Shown here: positions 58,462 to 64,000 of the stretch, piece after piece
Layout: each line of letters opens with the position of its first letter
Position numbering within the stretch: the stretch's first letter is position 1
Assembly: GCA_944376335.1 (NCBI GenBank)
Contig: CALWCH010000005.1
Span: 35,543-99,542 of the forward strand
DNA from: an uncultured Clostridia bacterium
GTDB taxonomy: Bacteria; Bacillota; Clostridia; Christensenellales; Borkfalkiaceae
DNA: 64,000 nucleotides
Direction: 5' to 3'
Program-made: the position numbers and the translations under genes
The notes under the pieces: model-generated
Told to the model about the DNA's origin: nothing
What the model saw: only the letters and a program-made list of their open reading frames with translations
Database searches by the model: none

Positions 58462-59496
58462 TTATTCCTCTCCCATGAGAAGATCCATCACATACATCTC
58501 GAGCCCCTCGAAGTCGCGGTTTTCCACGCACTTCTTCTGGAAGTCGTAGTCAAAGCGGCGGACCTTCTTCTCGAGCTTTTTGAAGATCTTAAGGCTGTTC
58601 TCAAGGTGCTTGTAGCTGTCCTCGTCCGTCGTGGTGCGCATCGCCTTTACGTCGAGACCGACGTATTCCCCGCGGGAGCCGTAGTTGTTTTCGACGAGCA
58701 CCTTGACCTGATTGAACGCCTGGCGCAAGTTCTCCACGCCGAAGGTCTTGTCCTGGTCGTAGCGAATGCCGTTCTGATCGTTGAGGTGCACGGTGAAGAG
58801 CTTATCGAAGGCGAGCGCAAAGCCGATCTCATGCGCGGGATCGAGTCCTGCAAGGATGGCGTGCGCGCTCTCGAGGTTGCCGCCCACGCGCTTGGGGTCG
58901 ATGGTCGCCGCCGAGACTGCCATCACGTGCCCCATCGTGCCGCAGATGCTCCTGTCGATGGGCTCGTTGGGCTTGGGCTCGATGCACACGCGGATGTGCT
59001 CGTCATATTCGAGCATCTCATTGATGGCGGAGACGAGCTGTTTGGTCGCCCAAACGGGAGACTTGCTCTCCGCGCACAGCGTGCCCTCGCGGGCGAGCCA
59101 CAGGACGAGAAGGTCGGTGCCCAGCTCCTTTGCGATATCGATGGAGCGCTTTGCACGCCACATGGCGAACTCCCTGTCCTCCTTGCGAGTCGACATAAAC
59201 CCGCCGTCGATGGTGTGGGGGTCCATCCACAGGCGGGGCGCAACGAACTCCGCCTTCAATCCATACTTATCGAGCAGCTTTTTGAGCTTTCTCGCCTCTT
59301 CCTTGATTTCCTCCCCGATGAGCTCGTTGAGGTTGGGCACGGCGTCGTCATCGTGGAATTGAACGGCATCGAAGCCGATCTCCTTAAAGCGCTTGAACTT
59401 CTCCTCGAGCGGGATCTCCTTGCGCGTTGCGGGGCCGTAGGAATCTGCCCCTGCGTGAACGTTCCAAGGGCCGACGGAAAACTTGAACTCAGACAT
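58462..59496 (-). CDS. xylA: Xylose isomerase (class I-like TIM barrel)
   Basis: 344 residues. The ATG at 59496 follows TTGGGAGGTTATTT; a much longer frame upstream runs through the promoter and is rejected. The catalytic histidine is His48 in AVQFHDDDAVPN. The metal-binding glutamate and lysine are in VCIEPKPNEP, then GGNLESAHAILAG, and FTVHLNDQNGIRYDQDKTFG carries metal-binding Asp residues. This matches actinobacterial-type class I xylose isomerases, though slightly shorter than their 385-395 residues. The natural substrate could be another aldose, such as rhamnose, given the GH78 gene four bases away. First gene of the operon, under regulon site E. Confidence 0.82.
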   Translation of the reverse strand: MSEFKFSVGPWNVHAGADSYGPATRKEIPLEEKFKRFKEIGFDAVQFHDDDAVPNLNELIGEEIKEEARKLKKLLDKYGLKAEFVAPRLWMDPHTIDGGFMSTRKEDREFAMWRAKRSIDIAKELGTDLLVLWLAREGTLCAESKSPVWATKQLVSAINEMLEYDEHIRVCIEPKPNEPIDRSICGTMGHVMAVSAATIDPKRVGGNLESAHAILAGLDPAHEIGFALAFDKLFTVHLNDQNGIRYDQDKTFGVENLRQAFNQVKVLVENNYGSRGEYVGLDVKAMRTTTDEDSYKHLENSLKIFKKLEKKVRRFDYDFQKKCVENRDFEGLEMYVMDLLMGEE

Positions 59497-59548
59497 AAAT
59501 AACCTCCCAATGGTGCTGATTTGCGGGGCCTTGCCCCTCTTTTCCTGC

Positions 59549-59577
59549 AGTATAGCACGGCACAGGGCACAATTCAA
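59549..59577 (-). promoter_or_regulatory. Promoter of the xylA-GH78-tannase-GH94 operon
   Basis: On the minus strand TTGAAT and TATACT are 17 bases apart, about 55 bases before the start codon. Site E begins 28 bp upstream. Confidence 0.78.
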
Positions 59578-59605
59578 GAAGATGGGGAAAAATGGGCGGC
59601 GCGGT

Positions 59606-59630
59606 GTCACAACGCAAAAATCAATGTCAC
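59606..59630. promoter_or_regulatory. Regulon site E, midway between divergent promoters
   Basis: GTCACAACGC, five A residues, TCAATGTCAC. The left half fits the motif well (its complement is GCGTTGTGAC); the right half is weaker. It is 28 bp from the -35 box on each side, so one site can serve both promoters. Confidence 0.7.
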
Positions 59631-59658
59631 GCCTCTTGCCCGGTTTCCCCAAAAGCCC

Positions 59659-59687
59659 TTGAAAACGCCGCCGCATTTTTCTATAAT
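59659..59687 (+). promoter_or_regulatory. Promoter of the divergent esterase gene
   Basis: TTGAAA and a consensus TATAAT are 17 bases apart on the plus strand, 23 bases before the start codon. Confidence 0.82.
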
Positions 59688-59710
59688 AGAAAAAAATCAA
59701 GGAGGCAGCC

Positions 59711-60748
59711 ATGCACACACAAGTCATCCCTTTAAACCGCGAACACACCGCTTCCCTCACCGCATATCTCTGGGAAAGGAGCCCCGAATACGCACAGCTC
59801 GATGAACGCCCCGCCGTCGTCATCCTCCCCGGGGGCGGGTATGCGATGTGTTCGTACAAGGAGGCAGAGCCCATCGCCCTCGGCTTTGTGCGGGCGGGCT
59901 TCCACGCCTTTGTGCTGCGCTATACCGTGAAGTCGCAGCATCCCTGGCCGGCGCCCCTTAAGGACTATGAGCAGGCGATGCAAACCCTTCTCGCCCGTGC
60001 GGAGGAATGGGGCGTCGACAGGGAGCGCATCGCCGTCTGCGGCTTTTCGGCGGGCGGGCACCTTGCGGCGTGTGCGGCGACCATCGCAAAGCACAAACCG
60101 CGCGCGGCCGTCATCGCCTACGGCGCCCTCACGAAGGAGACCGCCTCCCTCTGCGGGAACGTTCCCCTGCCCGTCGACCTCGTCGATGAGAACACCGCCC
60201 CCTGCTTTGTGTTCGGCACGCGCAACGACAATGTCGCGCCCGTCCGTAACTCCGTCGCCTTCATCGACCGCCTCGAACAGTGCGGCATCTCATTTGAGAG
60301 CCACATCTACTCCTTCGGCCCGCACGGCTTCGGCACGGGCGAAAAGGCGTACAACCGGCCCCCCATCACCCGCCGCGCAGAGAGGTGGCAGGAGGACTGC
60401 ACCGAATGGCTCGGGGAAGTGTGGGGCGAACGCACCTTTGAAGGCTATGCCGCGCCCAAGTTCGGGCGGCGCATCAACGGCGACAGCGAGAAGACGCTCT
60501 CCCTCACCTGCACCTATCCCCACATACTTCAGCAGGGCGATGAGGCAAAGGCGGTGCTCGAAGAGCCGCTCGCCGCGATCGGAGCCTTCCTCGAAAACAG
60601 CCCGAGCGAGGGCGTGAAAAAGGTCGTTTCGAAGTGGACGCTCGTCGACATCCTCTCCGCGCTCGGCTATTCCGAAGCGGCGCTCGACGCGCTCGAAGGG
60701 CAGCTTCGCACCATCGACAATATGCGCGAAAGCATTTTGAAAAACTGA
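59711..60748 (+). CDS. Alpha/beta-hydrolase, acetyl-xylan-esterase-like, with C-terminal extension
   Basis: 345 residues, no signal peptide. AAGGAGGCAGCC precedes the ATG. The first 240 residues are a BD-FAE/acetyl-esterase type hydrolase: oxyanion loop VVILPGGGYAMCS, nucleophile elbow AVCGFSAGGHLAAC, Asp in FVFGTRNDNVAP and His in SFGPHGFGTGE. The last 90 residues (SLTCTYPHILQQGDEAKAVL onward) form a helical extension not usual for this family, ending in a small helical repeat (VDILSALGYSEAALDALEGQ). It shares control with the xylA operon through site E, fitting a role in deacylating the same imported glycan. Confidence 0.82.
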   Translation: MHTQVIPLNREHTASLTAYLWERSPEYAQLDERPAVVILPGGGYAMCSYKEAEPIALGFVRAGFHAFVLRYTVKSQHPWPAPLKDYEQAMQTLLARAEEWGVDRERIAVCGFSAGGHLAACAATIAKHKPRAAVIAYGALTKETASLCGNVPLPVDLVDENTAPCFVFGTRNDNVAPVRNSVAFIDRLEQCGISFESHIYSFGPHGFGTGEKAYNRPPITRRAERWQEDCTEWLGEVWGERTFEGYAAPKFGRRINGDSEKTLSLTCTYPHILQQGDEAKAVLEEPLAAIGAFLENSPSEGVKKVVSKWTLVDILSALGYSEAALDALEGQLRTIDNMRESILKN

Positions 60749-60760
60749 CACAACGTCAAA

Positions 60761-60792
60761 AAGAGACTGCTGCCAAACGGCAACAGTCTCTT
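60761..60792 (+). terminator. Terminator of the divergent esterase gene
   Basis: AAGAGACTGCTGCC and GGCAACAGTCTCTT pair with one G-T mismatch over a four-base loop and are followed by ATTTTTTA on the plus strand. On the minus strand it also ends in TTTTTG, so it can stop traffic from the mobile element side. Confidence 0.92.
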
Positions 60793-60797
60793 ATTTT

Positions 60798-61022
60798 TTA
60801 AGTGATATAGACCGCCATTGTGATGGGCTCAAAGCGTGACTCGAAAAACTTTACCCCGAGGCGCTTGTAATATTCCCTTGCGGTCGGGGCGTCGATCGCA
60901 ATCGTGAACAGCGGTCTATCGGGCGAAAACCCATTAGCCCCTCGGGTGTTTGATATTCGCCTGTACAAAGGTGTTACTTTGAAGGGCAAATAGTCTATGC
61001 AAAAAAATTTTTTCAGTTCCAT
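60798..61022 (-). pseudogene. C-terminal remnant of a GNAT-type acetyltransferase
   Basis: 74 codons. Only the last 40 residues look like protein: LFTIAIDAPTAREYYKRLGV then FESRFEPITMAVYI, the typical final strand-helix-strand of a GNAT acetyltransferase. The first 30 codons are AT-rich and unrelated, and the junction is near 60932. The missing N-terminal two thirds are not in the window. Together with the adjacent recombinase gene, this suggests that a mobile element inserted into the acetyltransferase gene. Confidence 0.6.
60932..60990 (+). repeat. Diverged direct repeat, left copy, at the probable element boundary
   Basis: The stretch with CCCCTCGGGTGTTTGATATT and later TTACTTTG aligns with 61177-61237 (CCCCTCGGATGTGCGATGTT and TTACTTTG), roughly three bases in four identical by eye. 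It begins where acetyltransferase homology ends. Confidence 0.45.
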
Positions 61023-61176
61023 AATTTCAGCCGATAAAAGAAGTGTTCAACTTATATGGAAACAGCCTTTTTTACCTTCTTGCAAACAGTTCATTTTTCC
61101 GAAGAATTGCAACTTATATTATAGCAAAACGAGCCGCTATATACTGTATATAGTAGTTGTGTTAATATTACAACAC

Positions 61177-61237
61177 TATTAGTTGCCCCTCGGATGTGCG
61201 ATGTTCGCCCTTGCCGACATATTACTTTGTTGGTAAT
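61177..61237 (+). repeat. Diverged direct repeat, right copy
   Basis: Partner of 60932-60990, about 245 bp away in the same orientation. Both keep ATTAG, CCCCTCGG, TTCGCC and TTACTTTG in the same order. Confidence 0.45.
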
Positions 61238-61279
61238 ATAATATCATATCATTACTAAAATTGCAAGCAGAATTAACCT

Positions 61280-61306
61280 AAAGGGGACGGTCACCCCGTC
61301 CCCTTT
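61280..61306 (-). terminator. Terminator of the serine recombinase gene
   Basis: AAAGGGGACGG pairs perfectly with CCGTCCCCTTT over five bases; on the minus strand it follows the recombinase stop codon by four bases. Confidence 0.8.
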
Positions 61307-61309
61307 CTT

Positions 61310-63094
61310 TCACACAAAAACATGTACAGTCAAATCTCGCCATTGGTTTTTTCTTAAAAACCCTCCTCTCAATTTTCTGTATTTTTCTGCCTCATCGAAG
61401 TTTATAACAAAAGTCCACACTTCGTTATATCCTGTTGTTGAATCATCTTCGAAGATATGAGGAATCAAATTTAAATGCCAATCGAATTCCAATGTGTTTC
61501 GCGGAACAATCTTTTCTACAAATTGCTCTATAATACCCCTATCAATTATAGGCGCGCTGAAATCAATTTTTTCCACCAAAATTGCCGCGAATTCATCGAG
61601 AGACATCTTAATGACGGCGGGATCCGGCTCTTTTCTTTCCTCGACCAGTGCCTTCAATTTTTTTTGAAAAGCTGCTATTTCGTCAGTAACTTTTTGCTTG
61701 TATTCTTGATACTCCGTCTTTGAAATCTCGCCTTCCATACGCATATTAGTCAAGTTATTCAACTTTACTTTTAATTTTTCAATTTTTGACAACAAAACTT
61801 CTTTTTGATTATTTGAGCTGTTCCCCTTTGCTTTGAAGTTGTTTTCGTAAATTGAATAAGAGCGATTTATACACTCTCTTTGTTCTCCGCACAAACCTTG
61901 AAAAATCTTTTGCGCCATCATATCAATTTTCCAATCGCCGATTGTACCCATATCGCAATACCCCTCGGTCGATATGCCTGCGCTTTCACGAATTTTCTTT
62001 GAACCGTTATTTAATTGGTTATAGCATTGATAGCCGTAAATGAGTTCGCCACTTTTATTTTTATGCCACTTGCATCTCCTGAAAGAAGAACCGCAACGAC
62101 ATTTCATTTTCTTTACCCAGATATCATTGCTGGGTTTGAAACCAACAACTCGTTCTTTCCCGCCGTAGCTTTTAATTTTCATTGCTTTCGACTCTCGTAT
62201 TTGCCTACACTTCTCCCAAAGTTCTTCAGATACAATCGGTTCAAAATTCCCCTTTATATATAAATGTGTGCTTTCATCTCTGTTAATAATGGACTTTTGC
62301 TCCAAATAATTATTCCGAAAAGATTTTAAGTATCCCATATAACCTTTATATGTAGCATTATGTAGAATACGCGAAATTTTTGTGCATTCCCAGCGTACAA
62401 GGCCATAACTATCTTTTCTATGCTGTGACACCAACTCGTTGATTATTTTCTTAAAGCCAAGCCCTTGCGAATATAAATTGTAAATCAAGCGGACAGTTTC
62501 GGCCTGTTCTTCGTTGATGACATATGTATCACCAACACGGTCATATCCAAGAATATTACCGTTCCCATATAAAACGCCATTATCTCTACTGATTTTCTGC
62601 CCGGCACGAACGCGCTCAGATGTTTTTCTACTCTCCTCCTGCGCCAACGTAGCCATAATTGTCAAACGAAGTTCACCATCACCGTCCATTGTCCAGATAT
62701 TATCCTCTACAAAGTACACCTCAACGCCGATTTTTTTCAATTCGCGCGTTGTAACAAGCGTATCGACTGTGTTTCTTGCAAAGCGGCAAACCTCTCTTGT
62801 AACAATAAGGTCAAATTGCCCGTTTTTTGCATCTTCCAACATTTTCAAAAACGCCGGGCGCTTTTTGGCTTGTGTACCGGTTATTCCCTCGTCAATATAC
62901 TTTCGCAAAACTTTCCAATTCGGATGATACTTCGATTGATCGTCATACCATTGCAACTGATTTTCAAGAGCAGACAACTGCGCTTCATGTTCCGTTGAAA
63001 CTCGGCCATAATAAACAATTGTCCTTTCCCTTTCTCTGTCTGCCAAAATAATATCTTTGGGCAATATTAGTTTGTTAGTACCAGAAACTTCCAT
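61310..63094 (-). CDS. Large serine recombinase (integrase/transposase type)
   Basis: 594 residues. AAGGAGTAAGAAC precedes the ATG. The catalytic domain has the nucleophile in IVYYGRVSTEHEAQ, then DLIVTREVCRFARNTVDTL and LTIMATLAQEESRKTSERV. The recombinase domain follows (GYDRVGDTYVINEEQAETVR), then a cysteine zinc ribbon (MKCRCGSSFRRCKWHKN) and a coiled coil (KIEKLKVKLNNLTNMRMEGE). Such enzymes integrate and excise ICEs, prophages and Tn4451-like elements. Codons are AT-rich compared with the GH operons, indicating transfer. It sits at the left end of an element that continues beyond the window. Confidence 0.95.
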   Translation of the reverse strand: MEVSGTNKLILPKDIILADRERERTIVYYGRVSTEHEAQLSALENQLQWYDDQSKYHPNWKVLRKYIDEGITGTQAKKRPAFLKMLEDAKNGQFDLIVTREVCRFARNTVDTLVTTRELKKIGVEVYFVEDNIWTMDGDGELRLTIMATLAQEESRKTSERVRAGQKISRDNGVLYGNGNILGYDRVGDTYVINEEQAETVRLIYNLYSQGLGFKKIINELVSQHRKDSYGLVRWECTKISRILHNATYKGYMGYLKSFRNNYLEQKSIINRDESTHLYIKGNFEPIVSEELWEKCRQIRESKAMKIKSYGGKERVVGFKPSNDIWVKKMKCRCGSSFRRCKWHKNKSGELIYGYQCYNQLNNGSKKIRESAGISTEGYCDMGTIGDWKIDMMAQKIFQGLCGEQRECINRSYSIYENNFKAKGNSSNNQKEVLLSKIEKLKVKLNNLTNMRMEGEISKTEYQEYKQKVTDEIAAFQKKLKALVEERKEPDPAVIKMSLDEFAAILVEKIDFSAPIIDRGIIEQFVEKIVPRNTLEFDWHLNLIPHIFEDDSTTGYNEVWTFVINFDEAEKYRKLRGGFLRKNQWRDLTVHVFV

Positions 63095-63145
63095 GTTCTT
63101 ACTCCTTTGCTATGCAGCTATTATATTTTTATACGGTCAAGTTTT

Positions 63146-63337
63146 CTAAGCTGTAAAATCAGAAACAATCCCGTAATCTTTCATCAGCCTTTCTTTAACA
63201 GCGATATACTCTCTTTCGCTCAACAACTTGTAACGCAATAATTTTTGCAACATAATCAACTGCATGCTATACCGCATAAGTCTGCCGCACTGTTTTGCAC
63301 CAATGTTTCCTGTGCATTTCATATTGTTCTGTTCCAT
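63146..63337 (-). CDS. Small SHOCT-like protein of the recombinase module
   Basis: 63 residues. GGAGGTTTTCG precedes the ATG. The C-terminal half (QKLLRYKLLSEREYIAVKER then LMKDYGI) has the short helix-turn-helix pattern of SHOCT-like domains often found next to serine recombinases in Clostridial elements. The N-terminal half contains two cysteines (KCTGNIGAKQC). Function unknown; possibly an accessory or oligomerisation factor. Confidence 0.6.
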   Translation of the reverse strand: MEQNNMKCTGNIGAKQCGRLMRYSMQLIMLQKLLRYKLLSEREYIAVKERLMKDYGIVSDFTA

Positions 63338-63362
63338 CGAAAACCTCCTTCAAAAATAAAAA

Positions 63363-63398
63363 GGAGGGCCTGATTGCATTTCGCATATCAAACCCTCC
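63363..63398 (-). terminator. Hairpin after the degenerate recombinase-like gene
   Basis: GGAGGG and CCCTCC enclose a second TGAT/ATCA pairing; on the minus strand TTTTTATTTTTG follows. Probably a terminator or attenuator between the first and second genes of the module. Confidence 0.7.
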
Positions 63399-63425
63399 AT
63401 GTTAGCCAACGGATTATGATTTATT

Positions 63426-63806
63426 CTATTTAACAATTCTGAATTGTTTTCTAAACAGCAACGGCAAATCCTTTGAAGAAATTATACCTTCACTTATCGA
63501 ATATACCCTTACCCCGTTCGATTCCAAAAACACAATTTCTGCCGTGATTTCGACGGGAGTTTTCCCAAACGCATTGATTGAAGGGACAAACAGCACTTCG
63601 TAGTCTTTCCATACAGCGTGGCGTCGAATTGTTCCCAAACCTATCGTGTCCTCTGGTTCATATAATTTCTTACCAACGGAATTTATTGTCATAACAATCT
63701 GAATATTCCTGTTGCCATACATATTAAAAAAGACCTCACGCTGTTGCGCGAAGTCCTCGTGTTTACCCGTCTCCGATCGCAACAGCAAAATCGCACGTTC
63801 TTGCAT
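63426..63806 (-). CDS. Degenerate serine-recombinase catalytic-domain-like protein
   Basis: 126 residues, ATG preceded by TGGAGGCAGAAT. Strand order and the final pattern (ITAEIVFLESNGVRVYSISE) resemble the resolvase catalytic domain, but the normal R-x-S nucleophile signature reads LLLRSETGK and the usual arginine-rich D-R-L-x-R block reads SINAFGK, so catalysis is unlikely. No DNA-binding domain follows. It may be a regulatory partner of the active recombinase. The assignment is by pattern only; it may be an unrelated small protein. Confidence 0.5.
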   Translation of the reverse strand: MQERAILLLRSETGKHEDFAQQREVFFNMYGNRNIQIVMTINSVGKKLYEPEDTIGLGTIRRHAVWKDYEVLFVPSINAFGKTPVEITAEIVFLESNGVRVYSISEGIISSKDLPLLFRKQFRIVK

Positions 63807-63893
63807 ATTCTGCCTCCATGATGCTCATGAATTTAACAGCAAGCGGATTTTGTAGTTAGCCGATCATTGAACTGTTATTCAAATTGTACTGAT

Positions 63894-63922
63894 ATTATAC
63901 CTCATCTTTGCGTACTTGTCAA
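63894..63922 (-). promoter_or_regulatory. Perfect-consensus promoter of the recombinase module
   Basis: On the minus strand TTGACA and TATAAT are 17 bases apart, about 90 bases before the 63806 start codon. It probably transcribes the degenerate recombinase-like gene, with read-through to the SHOCT and recombinase genes. Confidence 0.85.
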
Positions 63923-63953
63923 TAATATATAGCAATATTGAACCTAACAATTT

Positions 63954-64000
63954 TTATGCCGCTTCTATTTCATGGCTTGTTCTCCGTTTCTCCACTACAT
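63954..64000 (-). CDS. Possible 3' end of a gene running off the right edge
   Basis: On the minus strand an open frame enters from the edge and ends VVEKRRTSHEIEAA with TAA at 63956. Only about 15 codons are visible, so it could be chance. Confidence 0.2.
   Translation of the reverse strand, partial: VVEKRRTSHEIEAA

Larger units (their letters stand above)
61023..61309. other. AT-rich non-coding end of the mobile element with palindromes
   Basis: No gene is visible. It holds the palindrome CTATATAC-T-GTATATAG (61137-61153), a second inverted pair GTGTT/AACAC (61159-61176), the right copy of the diverged repeat (61177-61237) and the recombinase-gene terminator. Composition changes sharply from the GC-rich flank. 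Confidence 0.6.

Noticed and set aside
59497-59874. Upstream extension of the xylose isomerase frame by about 125 codons
   Set aside because: It would run through the promoter and site E and has no homology; the ATG at 59496 has a strong ribosome site.

Overview
The window looks like a chromosome segment from a glycan-degrading anaerobe of class Clostridia (Bacillota). The evidence is GC-rich coding sequence with strong AGGAGG-type ribosome sites, many lipobox lipoproteins, two CUT1 sugar ABC transporters without their own ATPases, a SigG-like sigma factor, and lipoproteins carrying the TC-x-E-x-GN / C-x2-C repeat common in gut Clostridia. The lineage could be Christensenellales/Borkfalkiaceae-like, but that is a guess. 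No rRNA, tRNA or CRISPR array was seen.

Layout. (1) 1-15.8 kb: one minus-strand operon, read from a LacI-type regulator to a solute-binding protein, two permeases, a GH43 lipoprotein, an SGNH esterase lipoprotein, a repeat lipoprotein split by a frameshift, a second repeat lipoprotein, a GH110-like beta-helix enzyme and a GH42 beta-galactosidase cut by the window edge. (2) 15.8-19.3 kb: a non-glycan interlude with a 5'-truncated SigG-like sigma factor, a chimeric HTH protein with a serine-recombinase-like tail, and an AAA_14/DUF4143 ATPase. (3) 19.3-25.7 kb: a binding protein, two LplB/LplC-like permeases and a GH78 rhamnosidase, with a divergent TetR-type regulator at 25.9 kb. (4) 26.6-30.7 kb: two single-gene lipoprotein units, one Big2-like and one alpha/beta-hydrolase. 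(5) 30.9-45.3 kb: an operon of a ceramidase-like protein, two domain-permuted GH3 enzymes, hydrolases, an aldo/keto reductase, a sugar isomerase-like TIM barrel, GH2, a pectinacetylesterase-like protein and a frameshifted GH39. (6) 45.5-51.2 kb: a sugar-catabolic cassette (FGGY kinase, fucose-isomerase-like protein, class II aldolase, DUF4432 epimerase-like protein, zinc dehydrogenase) with a divergent AraC/PocR regulator. (7) 52.1-59.5 kb: xylose isomerase, GH78, a tannase/feruloyl-esterase-like protein and GH94 phosphorylase, with a divergent esterase to 60.7 kb. (8) 60.8-64 kb: one end of an AT-rich mobile element with a large serine recombinase, next to a truncated acetyltransferase-like gene.

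How it fits together. A few surface lipoproteins probably trim complex plant glycans (rhamnose-, galactose-, arabinose- or xylose-containing and acylated). The two ABC systems import the pieces, and many signal-less GH2/3/39/42/78/94/110 enzymes and esterases finish the job in the cytoplasm. The sugars then feed the isomerase, kinase and aldolase cassette.

The most notable observation is a shared cis-element. It has two inverted ten-base half-sites related to CGTTTGTGAC, separated by five bases. It lies exactly 28 bp upstream of the -35 box of four minus-strand promoters (25.7, 28.5, 30.8 and 59.6 kb), and at 59.6 kb it is also 28 bp from the divergent plus-strand promoter. A weaker copy before the 45.3 kb operon sits 17 bp from the -35 box, one helical turn closer. 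This looks like an activator-controlled glycan regulon. The regulator is unknown, though the TetR-type gene at 25.9 kb lies beside one copy.
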